From Thalassospira xianhensis MCCC 1A02616 (GTDB lineage Bacteria > Pseudomonadota > Alphaproteobacteria > Rhodospirillales > Thalassospiraceae): 34,156 bases of DNA. Below are positions 7,957-17,297 of this stretch, in pieces. How positions within the stretch are numbered: position 1 is the stretch's first letter; each line of letters begins with the position of its first letter. A program made the position numbers and the translations under genes. Below the pieces are notes generated by a model, which saw only the letters and a program-made list of their open reading frames with translations, was not told where the DNA came from and did not search any database. The DNA lies in NCBI RefSeq assembly GCF_003326475.1, contig NZ_JPWA01000043.1:1-34156 (forward strand). Direction: 5' to 3'.

Positions 7957-8985
7957 TCAGCTATCGAACTCGATTTTCAAGACCTCTCGATCAATCAGTT
8001 CAGACAAGGCATCACGGTTACGGGTCGCCTGTTTTCCAAGCCCCCCAAAGCCACCAAACATAACCTCGAATACAGCCGAACCAATATCTTCAAACGGTGT
8101 CGGGTACTGCGGTTCATAGGCAACTGTTAAAGTCCCCCCGGAAGCATCGAGTACTGATTTGGCCACCTCAGCCATGTCATTCTCGAACCGACTTTGGGGT
8201 GGATTTTCCGAAATTTGATGATCCAGCTTATGGAAAAGCTCTTTGCGATAGGCTGCCCCATCAAGAGCAGCCCCACTTTCCACACTGGCATATTCTGCAA
8301 TCCGGTCTTTAAGACCCCGATCCGTCAAACGCAGAGAAACCGAATTCAAATCGGCCTTCCCCATGTCATCAAACATCCGCCCCATTGTATTAAAGCCACG
8401 CGCAGAAAAACGCTCCACTGGTGGGGCCGTGAAACGGCTGATACTGACTTCGAACTCACCATCAAGAAAATCAGGCATCGAAACCTCAACGGCCGCCAAC
8501 ACGTCACCTTTGGCTATATCATACTCATACTCAATACCAATATCGCCTCGCATAGCGTCCATTCCGATCAGAAACGGCGACGGTCCGCCAAATAGTCCGA
8601 ACGGACTTGCTGCAATCGGAAAATCAACGTCTTCCAGCAGAAGATCGACACTTCTCAACTGGCCGCTACGTTCGTCCAAATCATAGTTCGAAACAGTTAA
8701 TGCCCCAACAGTGCCCTCTGTTCCCTGCAAACTCAGTCGCAGGTTATACAAAGTCACGCTCTGCCCAATGAGGGACGCATCGATTTCACGATAACGGATG
8801 TCGCGATCAAGTTGGTTTTCACGAAGGAACCGGGCGATCTCGATTTCTGCCTCATTCGCGATATGACTTTGAAAGGCGAAATATCCCCCCACAAGAACCA
8901 CAATCGCAACCAACGCTGCAATCAGCCCGACTTTTTTGCGACCTTTTCGGGAAGGCTCGGACATATGATTATTATTCTGTTCCAT
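7957..8985 (-). CDS. Single-pass membrane protein of unknown function
   Basis: This 342-residue protein is not recognised. It has a basic cytoplasmic N-terminus (SRKGRKKVG), one hydrophobic segment at about residues 19-38 (LIAALVAIVVLVGGYFAF) and a long soluble, probably periplasmic part. That part has alternating hydrophobic residues, loosely like AsmA/YdgA-type anchored proteins, plus a Gly/Phe-rich patch near the end (FGGFGGLGKQ). The open frame starts at 9015 inside the upstream gene. I chose the ATG at 8985 because AGGTG lies 5 bases before it and it starts just after the upstream stop codon. It is the last gene of a three-gene operon with two exported proteins, so a cell-envelope role is likely, without further detail. 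Confidence 0.8.
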   Translation of the reverse strand: MEQNNNHMSEPSRKGRKKVGLIAALVAIVVLVGGYFAFQSHIANEAEIEIARFLRENQLDRDIRYREIDASLIGQSVTLYNLRLSLQGTEGTVGALTVSNYDLDERSGQLRSVDLLLEDVDFPIAASPFGLFGGPSPFLIGMDAMRGDIGIEYEYDIAKGDVLAAVEVSMPDFLDGEFEVSISRFTAPPVERFSARGFNTMGRMFDDMGKADLNSVSLRLTDRGLKDRIAEYASVESGAALDGAAYRKELFHKLDHQISENPPQSRFENDMAEVAKSVLDASGGTLTVAYEPQYPTPFEDIGSAVFEVMFGGFGGLGKQATRNRDALSELIDREVLKIEFDS

Positions 8986-8993
8986 ATCCACAC

Positions 8994-10691
8994 CTATTCC
9001 CTTGCGCCTGACCATTGCGGATATTGTGACCGGACATAAGCCGCAACATCTTCTTTATTCATGCAAATCCGGCCATCACATTTCGTCGCCTTATCAACTG
9101 ATATAACGCTATAAAGCGCGCCGTCGATCTTCTGGCCGTCCCCCATCCCGGAAACAAAATACCAATCACCTTCTTCTAGCCCCTCCCCCGTCAGATAGAC
9201 ACGCGATGGCCATTTGGCGCGATAACCGACACTGTCGCGATCCCCGACCTCCACAAAGGCCCGAACCGGAAATTTCTGGCCGCGAGAAAAGGCGCTGGCG
9301 GCAATATCATAGGGATTGTCAAAAGACGGATTGCCATCGTGATGCAAGGCCGCAAGCTTGGCCGGAACGACACCATCTCCGGCAAGACTGTCATAAAGCT
9401 TTTGCGCTTGCGCATCCTCGCGTTCCTGCTGAACACGGCGCAGCTCTTCTTCATGGCTGCGCTGGGCAGCAAGACGCTGTTCCTCGGCCCGACGCTGCTC
9501 TTCTGCGGCCTTCCTCACTTCGGCCATATGCTGTTCACGCGCCGCAACAAACTTCGCCTCATCATGATGGACCAGCAAATAATCCTTTTGCTTTCCGGTA
9601 TAGATTTTAACATCAATGAATTCGGCTTTAAGCTTGTAAAAACGGTTCCAACGCTCGTCTTCAAGCCCACCATCCTTTAACCGTGCACGATAAGTAACAT
9701 GGACTTCATTGCGCGTTTCCTGCAGTCGATCAACCGCGCTACGCCCTAAATTATCCGGCAAATAGATTTTTTGGTTAAAACTATCTGGTAGCCCTTCGAA
9801 ACTAACGGACACCTTCCCTGCAATTACATTGTCATTGAAGTTATCATACCTGCAAGTCAGAGAGTAAGTCTTCGCCCGAGGAGTAAAGCTTCCAATATCC
9901 AACATAGAGGTATCAAAGTCGTAGCCCCGGTCGACGCGAAAATCGAGGGTAAACTCAAAGACGTCACCGGCGGCCAGTGAACTAACCAAAACCCCCGGCC
10001 TGACCTTTTCCCGCCAGTCCCGATAATCAAATTCATTGTTTTTTACCGCGTTATATTCTTTGCAGCCATCTATTGACGCTAACTGATCAATCACACGATC
10101 ATCGTTCAGGGCCTCGGGATAGTATTTCGCTGCAAGCCAAAAGACATTCTCGGCCGTCAAGGAAACCGGCTTCACATCCGGTTGCTTCTTCTCAACAACA
10201 ACCGGCTTTTCCTGCTTTGCAACAGTCGGCGCTGGCGGCGCTTCCGGTACTTCGGTTATTTCTTTCGCTGCATCGTCTTTCGGCGACACATCCTCCGCAG
10301 TTTTTTGCGCGGGATCACCCACCGCAGCCTCTGGCGCAATAGCCCACCCACTGGCCTTTGCAATACGGAAATCGCGTGTCAGGGTACCGGCGCTGTCGGT
10401 TACCTCGACCCTGGCCACTTCCATCTGCGGGCATTCCGCGTCAAATACCTTTGCGATTGTCGGAAAAAGGGTTTCTTCCTTATCGACCAAAGGACTGTCG
10501 GCGTTGCGTGCAAGCTTCAAATGCGCATCCGCTTTGCACCAATTATCGCCCCCGACGCCAAACAGCTCGATGCCAAGCTTCGAGGACCGCGCGATCTGCT
10601 TTGTTTCTGCCGCTTCAACGTCAAACGGCAATGACAAAGCCACCGCTGATATCATCAGCGGTGCCAAAATAAAACGCCGATATCCCATCAA
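8994..10691 (-). CDS. Exported coiled-coil protein of unknown function
   Basis: This 565-residue protein starts with a signal peptide (hydrophobic ILAPLMISAVALSLPF, cleavage probably after VEA near residue 28). It continues with a small Cys-containing domain (residues about 35-115), a Pro/Ala/Lys-rich linker (125-175), a central domain with several cysteines (about 180-385), a highly charged Glu/Arg/Gln coiled coil (about 388-430) and a C-terminal domain. The coiled coil resembles the TolA type of stalk only in composition. I do not recognise a family with confidence. Its start overlaps the stop of the lipoprotein gene by 4 bases (ATGA at 10688), so the two are probably made together in the envelope. 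Confidence 0.82.
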   Translation of the reverse strand: MMGYRRFILAPLMISAVALSLPFDVEAAETKQIARSSKLGIELFGVGGDNWCKADAHLKLARNADSPLVDKEETLFPTIAKVFDAECPQMEVARVEVTDSAGTLTRDFRIAKASGWAIAPEAAVGDPAQKTAEDVSPKDDAAKEITEVPEAPPAPTVAKQEKPVVVEKKQPDVKPVSLTAENVFWLAAKYYPEALNDDRVIDQLASIDGCKEYNAVKNNEFDYRDWREKVRPGVLVSSLAAGDVFEFTLDFRVDRGYDFDTSMLDIGSFTPRAKTYSLTCRYDNFNDNVIAGKVSVSFEGLPDSFNQKIYLPDNLGRSAVDRLQETRNEVHVTYRARLKDGGLEDERWNRFYKLKAEFIDVKIYTGKQKDYLLVHHDEAKFVAAREQHMAEVRKAAEEQRRAEEQRLAAQRSHEEELRRVQQEREDAQAQKLYDSLAGDGVVPAKLAALHHDGNPSFDNPYDIAASAFSRGQKFPVRAFVEVGDRDSVGYRAKWPSRVYLTGEGLEEGDWYFVSGMGDGQKIDGALYSVISVDKATKCDGRICMNKEDVAAYVRSQYPQWSGARE

Positions 10692-11557
10692 CCCAGCTCC
10701 CAGACACCATCCGGCGACTTGCAGGCCGAATAGTTTTTCTGCTCGCTCTCGCTACCGTCACTTACTGTCATGGAAACATCGCGACAGGTCGTCTGCACGA
10801 TAAGGGTTTCGGTCTCAAACTCTGCGTCAAGATCAATGACATCGCTATCGCGTTCGACAACCTTTTCCTCGGCGACCTTCGCTGCTTCGGGATCTTGTGC
10901 CGTATCTGCTGCGGCCATCTGCATATCGGGGATCACATTCGGCTCTGCCAGAAGCGTGTGATACACATACCCAATGGCCTTGCCATCACGCCCCACCAGA
11001 TACCAGTTACCATTGGCAACACTACCAACCGCATTGATCCGGTCTCCTGCCCGCAATCCTGTCAGGACATCAGAATCCGTCGAAGGCGCGGAACGCACAT
11101 TGGCCCCCTTGGTGACCACACGCTCTTCACCGACAATCGTCATACCAACCGGGCTTGCCACGACTTTCGGGCGCTGCACTTCCACCTTGGCTGCAACCTG
11201 GCGGGTGTTGGTCGGAACAATTTCCGCACTTGCCCCCGTATCGGGGTTGTTCCAGGTAACCACATCGCCATCATTTCCGGCATCAAGTGTCTGATTGGTT
11301 CTTTGCTGCACGGCTTCGGCGTCCGTCGGGTCCAGCATTCCCCCGATCCAGTCGCCAATCATATAACCCGCTGTTGCCCCAATCGCTGTCGCAACAAGCT
11401 GCCCCGTGCCGTTCCCGAATTGCGCACCAAGTATCGTTCCGCCAACCACCCCAACGATGGAGCCAACGGTCTGTCCGGTAGTTTTGTTACATCCCCCAAG
11501 GGCAAGTAAAGACATCAAAACGAGCGCGGTCGTGCCACGTAACACTGCTTTATTCAT
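10688..11557 (-). CDS. Lipoprotein with glycine-zipper and SH3-like domains
   Basis: This 289-residue protein begins with a type II signal peptide and lipobox (LALGGC, lipidated Cys at 23), so it is membrane-anchored. Residues about 30-72 form a glycine-zipper segment (GSIVGVVGGTILGAQFGNG, then GATAGYMIGDWIGG) like the 17-kDa antigen/OmpA-associated type. Residues about 150-205 form a bacterial SH3 domain (GANVRSAPSTDSDVLTGL, then GDRINAVGSV and WYLVGRDGKAIGYVYHTLL), which usually binds cell-wall peptides. The C-terminal about 60 residues hold two cysteines (TTCRDVS and YSACKSP). It is first in an operon with two other envelope proteins and has its own promoter-like sequence upstream. The domains are convincing; the role is inferred to be envelope structure. 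Confidence 0.87.
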   Translation of the reverse strand: MNKAVLRGTTALVLMSLLALGGCNKTTGQTVGSIVGVVGGTILGAQFGNGTGQLVATAIGATAGYMIGDWIGGMLDPTDAEAVQQRTNQTLDAGNDGDVVTWNNPDTGASAEIVPTNTRQVAAKVEVQRPKVVASPVGMTIVGEERVVTKGANVRSAPSTDSDVLTGLRAGDRINAVGSVANGNWYLVGRDGKAIGYVYHTLLAEPNVIPDMQMAAADTAQDPEAAKVAEEKVVERDSDVIDLDAEFETETLIVQTTCRDVSMTVSDGSESEQKNYSACKSPDGVWELG

Positions 11558-11604
11558 AAAAGTATGCCCCTGTTAAGCAAATCAAACGACTGTCCCTAAT
11601 AAAG

Positions 11605-11633
11605 ATTTATCGAACTAAACTTTTAGATGTCAA
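11605..11633 (-). promoter_or_regulatory. Promoter of the lipoprotein operon
   Basis: On the minus strand TTGACA (11628-11633) is separated by 17 bases from ATAAAT (11605-11610). The lipoprotein ATG follows 47 bases later with AGGGG before it. This is a good sigma70-like match in an AT-rich region. Confidence 0.65.
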
Positions 11634-11801
11634 TGCAACTTGAACACACGCAAAAGCAATTAAATTGCTTGAAAAAAACCAAGATCAGTGAAACAGAAAT
11701 CGTCAATTTGCCTATCCAACACAAAGGAATAGCACCTGAAAGTTGAAACCCATTCGAATGAGTAGGGAAAATTACCCGCTTGACCTTATGACCATGTCGG
11801 G

Positions 11802-11837
11802 ACAAAACAAAAGGGCCGGTGCATTGCACCAGCCCTT
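11802..11837 (-). terminator. Probable terminator of the efflux-pump operon (minus strand)
   Basis: AAGGGC + GGTGC (11811-11822) pairs with GCACC + GCCCTT (11826-11837) with one C/A mismatch and a 3-base loop. On the minus strand it is followed by TTTTGTTTTG. It lies about 110 bases after the RND transporter stop codon. Confidence 0.6.
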
Positions 11838-11907
11838 CTTACGCACGCGCAACGGCGGGGTCGGGGGACTGCGCAGACAAGTCTGCAACCGTCGCGAGCG
11901 CGCCGAC

Positions 11908-11944
11908 AAAGCCGGTCTGTTAAATCAGACCGGCTTTGCTTTTT
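11908..11944. terminator. Hairpin directly after the RND transporter gene
   Basis: A perfect 12-bp stem (AAAGCCGGTCTG at 11908-11919, CAGACCGGCTTT at 11926-11937) has a 6-base loop. The better T-tract (GCTTTTT) lies on the plus strand; on the minus strand it comes 10 bases after the pump stop codon without a real U-tract. It could end transcription in both directions. Confidence 0.65.
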
Positions 11945-11947
11945 GGT

Positions 11948-14900
11948 TTATTCCGCCGGATGTTCGTGGGCGGCTTTGACGTCACCGCGTTTCGAACGGC
12001 TTTTGGCAAAGGTGCCAACAATCAGCACGAAGAACAACGGCACGAAGAAGATCGCAAGGATCGTGGCCGCAATCATGCCGCCCATCACCCCGGTCCCCAC
12101 CGCGATACGCGCCCCCGCACCGGCACCGGTACTGATCGCAAGCGGCAAAACGCCCAGCGTGAACGCCATCGAGGTCATGATGATCGGACGCAGACGCTGG
12201 CGCGCGGCCTCGACCGTTGCCTCAAGCAGGCCCATCCCCTGATCATAAAGCTCACGCGCGAACTCGACGATCAGAATGGCGTTCTTGGCCGAGAGACCAA
12301 TCGTGGTCAGGATCGCCACCTGGAAGTAAACGTCATCGGGAAGCCCGCGCAGCAGCGCTGCAATCACGGCCCCCAAAACGCCCAGTGGCACGACCATCAT
12401 CACCGAAACCGGAATGGCCCAGCTTTCATAAAGTGCGGCAAGGCACAGGAAGACCACGATCATCGACAGGGCATAAAGGGCCGGGCCCTGTTCGCCTGCT
12501 TCGCGTTCCTCATAGGAAAGCCCCTGCCATTCAAGGCCGATGCCGCCCGGAAGCTTGGCAACGATTTCCTGCATTGCCGTCATCGCATCACCCGATGCAA
12601 CGCCCGGTGCCGCCTGCCCCTGAATATTGACAGACGAAAGACCGTTAAAGCGCTCCAGTCGCGGCGAACCATATGTCCACTGCGTGGTCGAGAAGGCCGA
12701 AATCGGCACCATCTCGTCATGGCTGTTGCGCACATACCAATGATCCATATCTTCGGGCATCATGCGGTATTTCGCATCTGCCTGCATATAGACGCGCTTG
12801 ACACGGCCCTTCTCGATGAAGTCGTTGACATAGCTTGAGCCCCAGGCAGTTGCCAGCGTGCGGTTGATGTCGGCAATACTGACACCCAGCGCGCTTGCCT
12901 TTTCCTGATCGATATTGATGTCGAACTGTGGTGTATCATTCAGGCCGTTCGGACGCACCCCGACCAGACGCGGATCCTGTGCCGCCATGCCAAGCAACTG
13001 GTTTCGTGCCGCGATCAGGGCATCGTGCCCCGCACCGCCACGGTCCACCAACTGCATGTCAAAGCCGTTCGCCGTGCCCAGTTCGATAATCGCAGGCGGG
13101 GCAAAGGCAAAGACCATGGCTTCGCGGATCTGGGCAAAGGCACCATAGGCCCGCCCGATCACCGCCTCAACCGACTGACCGGGCGATGTCCGTTCCGACC
13201 AGTCTTTAAGGTTCACAAAGGCGATACCCGCATTCTGGCCATTACCGGCAAATGAGAAGCCCGCCACGGTAAAGATACCGTTCACCACTTCCTTCTCGTC
13301 TTCCATGAAGTGCTTTTCAAGCTTCTTGAGAACCTCGACCGTCCGCTCCTGCGAGGCACCGGCTGGCAGCTGAACCATCGAGAACATGATCCCCTGATCC
13401 TCTTCCGGCAGGAATGACCCCGGCAAACGAACAAACAAGAAGGCCAGACAACCGACAAGAATGCCGTACACGAACAGATAGCGCCATTTGCGGTTCACAA
13501 CATGACCAACACTGCCCTGATAGAAGTTGTTGGTCTTATCGAAACCGCGGTTGAACCAGCCAAAGAAACCCTTTTTGGCATGCGGATCGCCCTTGGACGG
13601 TTTAAGCATGGTCGCACAAAGGGCCGGTGTCAGGACAATCGCCACGATCACCGACAGCACCATCGCCGAAACAATGGTGATCGAGAACTGGCGATAAATC
13701 GCCCCGGTCGAACCGGCAAAGAACGCCATCGGCACAAACACCGCCGACAGAACCAGCGCAATACCGACAAGTGCACCGGTAATCTGGCTCATGGATTTGC
13801 GCGTTGCTTCACGCGGCGGCAAGCCGTCTTCATGCATCACGCGTTCGACGTTTTCGACCACAACGATGGCATCATCGACCAGAAGACCAATCGCCAGCAC
13901 CATGCCAAACATGGTCAGCGTGTTGATCGAATATCCGAACGCCGCAAGAACACCAAACGTACCAAGCAGAACCACCGGCACCGCAATCGTCGGGATCAGG
14001 GTCGCGCGCCAGTTTTGCAGGAACACGAACATCACGACGAAGACAAGCGCGATAGCTTCAAACAGGGTCCGCACCACTTCCTCGATCGAAACCTTGACGA
14101 AGGGGGTGGTGTCATACGGATAAACAACTTCCATCCCCTGCGGGAAGAAAGGTTTAAGCTCCTCAAGGCGGGCTTTCACCGCCTCGGCGGTATCAAGCGC
14201 ATTGGCCCCGGTCGCAAGGTTGATACCGATACCGGTAGCGGCCTGTGCATTATACCGCGCAACGACCTCGTAACTTTCGCCACCGATCTCGATGCGCGCC
14301 ACATCGCCCAGACGGACCTGCGAACCATCCGTATTCACACGCAGCAGAATATTGGCGAATTCGTCAACGGTCGTAAGCTTGCTTTGGGCTGTAATCGTCG
14401 CGTTGATCTGCTGGCCCGGCACCGACGGCGCACCGCCGATCTGACCGGCCGTGACTTCCGTGTTCTGCGCTTCGATTGCCGAACTGACATCGGAAACCGC
14501 CAGGTTATAGGAAATCAGCTTGTTCGGATCGAGCCAGATGCGCATCGCATGCTGCGCACCAAACACCTGTACCGAACCAACACCGTTCACACGTGCAATC
14601 GGGTCTTCGATGGTCGACACCACAAAGTCCGAAAGGTCTTCGGCATTCATCGAACCATCGGCCGACACAAAGCCCGCCACCATCAGGAACGAACCGCTTG
14701 ATTTCGAAACCGTGATGCCCTGCTGCTGAACTTCACTTGGCAGGCGCGACATGGCGGCCTGCAACTTGTTCTGCACCTGCACCTGCGCGATATCGGGATC
14801 GGCTTCGGGTTCAAAGGTCAGGGTGATGGATGCACTACCCGTCGCACTACTGTTCGACGACATATAGCGCAGGTAATCCAGCCCGTTCATTTCCTGTTCG

Positions 14901-15094
14901 ATGACCTGCGTCACCGTGTTTTCAACGGTTTCCGCCGAAGCACCCGGATAGGTCGCCTCGATCTGCACCGATGGCGGTGCAATCGACGGATATTGCTCGA
15001 TCGGCAGCTGCAAAATGGACAGCCCCCCCGCCAGCATGATCACCAGAGCCACAACCCAGGCGAAGACGGGGCGATCAATAAAAAACTTTGCCAT
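11948..15094 (-). CDS. RND multidrug efflux transporter, AcrB/MexB (HAE1) type
   Basis: This 1048-residue inner-membrane protein has the full length of HAE1 transporters. The start [20 protein letters not shown] is the canonical first helix. The periplasmic start [19 protein letters not shown], the proton-relay Asp pair in [18 protein letters not shown] near residue 405, and the FVPLFFVLI last helix are all present. It is the drug/proton antiporter of a tripartite pump whose adaptor is encoded 24 bases upstream. No outer-membrane TolC-type channel gene is adjacent, so the pump must use one encoded elsewhere. A divergent TetR gene beyond the adaptor is its likely repressor. The substrate range cannot be read from the sequence; typical substrates are dyes, detergents and antibiotics. 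Confidence 0.96.
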   Translation of the reverse strand: MAKFFIDRPVFAWVVALVIMLAGGLSILQLPIEQYPSIAPPSVQIEATYPGASAETVENTVTQVIEQEMNGLDYLRYMSSNSSATGSASITLTFEPEADPDIAQVQVQNKLQAAMSRLPSEVQQQGITVSKSSGSFLMVAGFVSADGSMNAEDLSDFVVSTIEDPIARVNGVGSVQVFGAQHAMRIWLDPNKLISYNLAVSDVSSAIEAQNTEVTAGQIGGAPSVPGQQINATITAQSKLTTVDEFANILLRVNTDGSQVRLGDVARIEIGGESYEVVARYNAQAATGIGINLATGANALDTAEAVKARLEELKPFFPQGMEVVYPYDTTPFVKVSIEEVVRTLFEAIALVFVVMFVFLQNWRATLIPTIAVPVVLLGTFGVLAAFGYSINTLTMFGMVLAIGLLVDDAIVVVENVERVMHEDGLPPREATRKSMSQITGALVGIALVLSAVFVPMAFFAGSTGAIYRQFSITIVSAMVLSVIVAIVLTPALCATMLKPSKGDPHAKKGFFGWFNRGFDKTNNFYQGSVGHVVNRKWRYLFVYGILVGCLAFLFVRLPGSFLPEEDQGIMFSMVQLPAGASQERTVEVLKKLEKHFMEDEKEVVNGIFTVAGFSFAGNGQNAGIAFVNLKDWSERTSPGQSVEAVIGRAYGAFAQIREAMVFAFAPPAIIELGTANGFDMQLVDRGGAGHDALIAARNQLLGMAAQDPRLVGVRPNGLNDTPQFDINIDQEKASALGVSIADINRTLATAWGSSYVNDFIEKGRVKRVYMQADAKYRMMPEDMDHWYVRNSHDEMVPISAFSTTQWTYGSPRLERFNGLSSVNIQGQAAPGVASGDAMTAMQEIVAKLPGGIGLEWQGLSYEEREAGEQGPALYALSMIVVFLCLAALYESWAIPVSVMMVVPLGVLGAVIAALLRGLPDDVYFQVAILTTIGLSAKNAILIVEFARELYDQGMGLLEATVEAARQRLRPIIMTSMAFTLGVLPLAISTGAGAGARIAVGTGVMGGMIAATILAIFFVPLFFVLIVGTFAKSRSKRGDVKAAHEHPAE

Positions 15095-15118
15095 TAGAAA
15101 TCGTCCTTAATCGTCAGC

Positions 15119-16294
15119 TTACTGGGCTGAACCTTGGGCGGCATTCGCACTCTCGACAGGTTCCGCCGTTACTGGCGCCCCCGGTGCAATACGCTGAATG
15201 CCATCGACGATCAGCTGTTCGCCATCCTCGACGCCATCGGTGACCAGCCAGTTTTCACCCTGCGACTGTTCGATCTGGATATCTTTGGAAACGACCTTGC
15301 CGTCGCCGATCGTATAGACATACGCCGAGCCGTCCGGGCGACGCATCACCGCTTTCTGCGGCACAAGGAAGGCCCCTTCAAGCTTGCCCTGACGCACCTG
15401 ACCCCGCACGAACATGCCCGGCAGCAACACACCATCCGGGTTCGGGAAAACCGCACGCAGGCGGATCGTTCCGGTGGTTTCATTCACCGATACGTCAGAA
15501 AACTGCAATGTCCCGGTATGAGGATATTCCACACCTGTCGCATCAATGATCAGGGCGACTTCGATCTTGCCGTTTTCAACACCCTGAATGCGGCCATTCT
15601 GGATCGCCTGCTTGATTTTCAGCAACCGGCCACCGGCCTGTGTCACGTCGACATAGATCGGATCAAGCTGGGTGATCGTTGTCAGCGCATCCTCTTGATT
15701 GGCCGTCACCAACGCACCTTCGGTCACATCAGACGAACTGATCTGGCCGGAAATCGGGGCGGTTACGGTGGTGTATTCAACATTGATACGTGCCTGATCG
15801 ACCTGCGCGCGTGCAGCGGCAACCGCTGCTTTCGCCTGCGCTTCTGCCGAAATCGCATCGTCAAAGGTCTGCTCGGAAACCGCCTGGGTTTTCACAAGGC
15901 TTTCATAACGCGTGCGGGTTTTCGTCGTCTGATCAAGGGTCGCACGCTGTTTGGCAAGTTCCGCCTGCGCCGCGTCAAGTTCCGCCATATAGACGGCCTG
16001 ATCAATCATGTAAAGCTGCTGACCGGCTTCAACAAACGCGCCTTCGGTAAAGTTGCGTTCCTTGATGATACCATCGACCTGCGGGCGCACGGCAGCCTTG
16101 CGGAAGGCAACGGTACGCCCCGGCATTTCCTCGATCAGACCGACGGTCTGCGCTTCAAGCGTCACGGTACCAACCGGCGTTGCCTGCGGTTGCTGCTGTG
16201 CGCTGGCATCCGACTGTTGCGCTTCGTCACAGGCCGCAACCATCAATGCAAGCACAGCAACGCCTGCAAGTTTCAAACAAGATCGCATCGACAA
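15119..16294 (-). CDS. RND efflux periplasmic adaptor (membrane fusion) lipoprotein, AcrA-type
   Basis: This protein links the RND transporter to an outer-membrane channel. It has a lipoprotein signal (hydrophobic LAGVAVLALMVAAC, lipidated Cys). It continues with a lipoyl/barrel-sandwich part split around an alpha-hairpin rich in Ala/Gln/Glu (AELDAAQAELAKQRATLDQ and a second strand). Next come YTTVTAPISGQISSSDVTEG and the beta-barrel and membrane-proximal domains. The open frame reaches 16363, but those residues are not signal-like. I chose TTG at 16294 (AAGGAA about 8 bases before it, giving MSMRSCLKLAG, 391 residues). An ATG two codons later at 16288 is the alternative, though it lies too far from the ribosome-binding site. 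It is in an operon with the pump gene and is preceded by a TetR-type operator. Confidence 0.94.
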   Translation of the reverse strand: MSMRSCLKLAGVAVLALMVAACDEAQQSDASAQQQPQATPVGTVTLEAQTVGLIEEMPGRTVAFRKAAVRPQVDGIIKERNFTEGAFVEAGQQLYMIDQAVYMAELDAAQAELAKQRATLDQTTKTRTRYESLVKTQAVSEQTFDDAISAEAQAKAAVAAARAQVDQARINVEYTTVTAPISGQISSSDVTEGALVTANQEDALTTITQLDPIYVDVTQAGGRLLKIKQAIQNGRIQGVENGKIEVALIIDATGVEYPHTGTLQFSDVSVNETTGTIRLRAVFPNPDGVLLPGMFVRGQVRQGKLEGAFLVPQKAVMRRPDGSAYVYTIGDGKVVSKDIQIEQSQGENWLVTDGVEDGEQLIVDGIQRIAPGAPVTAEPVESANAAQGSAQ

Positions 16295-16362
16295 AATGAT
16301 TTTCCTTCTCACAGTCCTGTAAGCACCGCTGCCGTGCCGGGGAATATCAGGCAGCTTTGCCA

Positions 16363-16415
16363 TTGAATTATTAAATACTGTACGGTACAGTACACATTGT
16401 GCGCTGCACGATCAA
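16363..16415. promoter_or_regulatory. Overlapping divergent promoters with a perfect TetR-type operator
   Basis: The 17-bp palindrome TACTGTACGGTACAGTA lies at 16376-16392 (8-bp arms around one G). A plus-strand promoter, TTGAAT (16363-16368), 17 bases, TACAGT (16386-16391), reads toward the tetR gene. A minus-strand promoter, TTGATC (16410-16415), 17 bases, TACTGT (16387-16392), reads toward the adaptor gene. Both -10 boxes lie inside the same palindrome arm, so one repressor dimer could block both directions. The repressor assignment is inferred from gene order. Confidence 0.78.
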
Positions 16416-16453
16416 GAGCCAAAAAAACCGCCGACAGAAAAGATCGAAAAACC

Positions 16454-17125
16454 ATGAGCGAAACGTCAGAAATCCAAGGAAAACAATCCAGTCGCGGCTT
16501 CGCACGACGACGCGCGATGATGGATGCTGCATGGCAGCTTCTGCTGGAGAAAGGCTTTTCTGGCGTTACGCTAAATGACGTAATTTCTCGATCTGGTGGC
16601 TCACGTACAACTCTCTACGAGGCATTTGGCGGAAAGGATGGGTTGCTGACTGCCGTCATGACAGAACGGTGCATGGAATTTTCCGCGGAACTGCATATTT
16701 CGCTGGAATCCAATCTCCCTCCTCGTGACGCTTTGACCGACTTCGCCTTTAAACTATCGACCAAGATACTAACCGAGGAAGCCGTTCGCTTCACGCAGAT
16801 TCTGTTCTCCGAAGGACAGCATTTTATACCAATGGTTGAGAAGTTCCTTGAAGTCGGCCCCGAAAGCACACGCAAACGCCTTGCAAACTACCTGAAACGC
16901 CAGAACGACCTTGGCAATCTTGTCATCGACGATCCCGATCATTATGCGGAAATCTTCGATGCGATGATTGTCGGCGATTGGCAGAATCAGGTGATGAAAA
17001 TGATCTCTCCGCCCAAACTCAGCGAGGAAGAGATCACAATAAGGGTCAAACGCGCCGTCGATGTCTTCCTCTGCGGTGTTGCCGCCGACAGCAAACGCGA
17101 CGAACTGGGATGCGCCTCGGACTGA
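16454..17125 (+). CDS. TetR/AcrR-family repressor, probable regulator of the divergent RND pump
   Basis: This 223-residue protein has the TetR helix-turn-helix near residues 15-65 (RRRAMMDAAWQLLLEKGF, SGVTLNDVISRSGGSRTTLYEAFGGK, then DGLLTAVMTERC). The C-terminal half resembles the AefR/AcrR type of ligand-binding domain. The open frame begins at 16397, but transcription from the promoter above should start about there. I therefore chose the ATG at 16454 (MSETSEIQGKQ), which has a weak GAAAAG upstream. It is divergent from the adaptor gene with an operator between, the usual layout for local repressors of AcrAB-like pumps. The effector is unknown. Confidence 0.88.
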   Translation: MSETSEIQGKQSSRGFARRRAMMDAAWQLLLEKGFSGVTLNDVISRSGGSRTTLYEAFGGKDGLLTAVMTERCMEFSAELHISLESNLPPRDALTDFAFKLSTKILTEEAVRFTQILFSEGQHFIPMVEKFLEVGPESTRKRLANYLKRQNDLGNLVIDDPDHYAEIFDAMIVGDWQNQVMKMISPPKLSEEEITIRVKRAVDVFLCGVAADSKRDELGCASD

Positions 17126-17167
17126 TCCGGATGGACCTGCAAACCGCGGATCACCCTGCAAATCCGA

Positions 17168-17183
17168 TGTGATACACTTCACA
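17168..17183. promoter_or_regulatory. CRP/FNR-family binding-site-like palindrome
   Basis: TGTGATACACTTCACA fits the CRP pattern TGTGA-N6-TCACA exactly. It lies about 115 bases before the start of the next gene and after the tetR stop. No clear -10/-35 pair was identified next to it. Whether it is used depends on a CRP homologue in this organism. Confidence 0.4.
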
Positions 17184-17297
17184 CCAAGGCCATTCAGGGC
17201 AGCCTGAAGGCAGCTTGCAGCAATCCCTGCCCCATCTTCACCAAATTTGCGCTAAACAATGGAACCGTTCAAACCATTACCCTTGGGGGCCCCGATC

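Larger units (their letters stand above)
11558..11947. other. 390-base intergenic region with promoter and two hairpins
   Basis: The right half of this gap, 11802-11945, carries two stem-loops enclosing a GC-rich, self-complementary stretch of about 70 bases. The left half is AT-rich and holds the promoter of the lipoprotein operon. Short open frames on both strands here lack ribosome-binding sites and look like chance. The structured part could be the 3' end of the efflux-pump mRNA or a small RNA. Confidence 0.5.

Noticed and set aside
11743..11979. 78-residue plus-strand frame with a hairpin and T-tract near its end
   Set aside because: No convincing ribosome-binding site; it crosses the hairpins and enters the pump gene antisense. 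The hairpins are better explained as terminators.
13502..14701. 399-residue plus-strand open frame
   Set aside because: It is antisense to the RND transporter and His/Arg-rich, a common shadow pattern in GC-rich DNA.
15134..16366. 410-residue plus-strand open frame
   Set aside because: It is antisense to the adaptor lipoprotein gene and has no family features.
17123..17153. TGATCCG/CGGATCA complementary pair after the tetR-type gene as a terminator
   Set aside because: The stem is short with a long loop and no T-tract, and it includes the stop codon; not enough for a terminator call.
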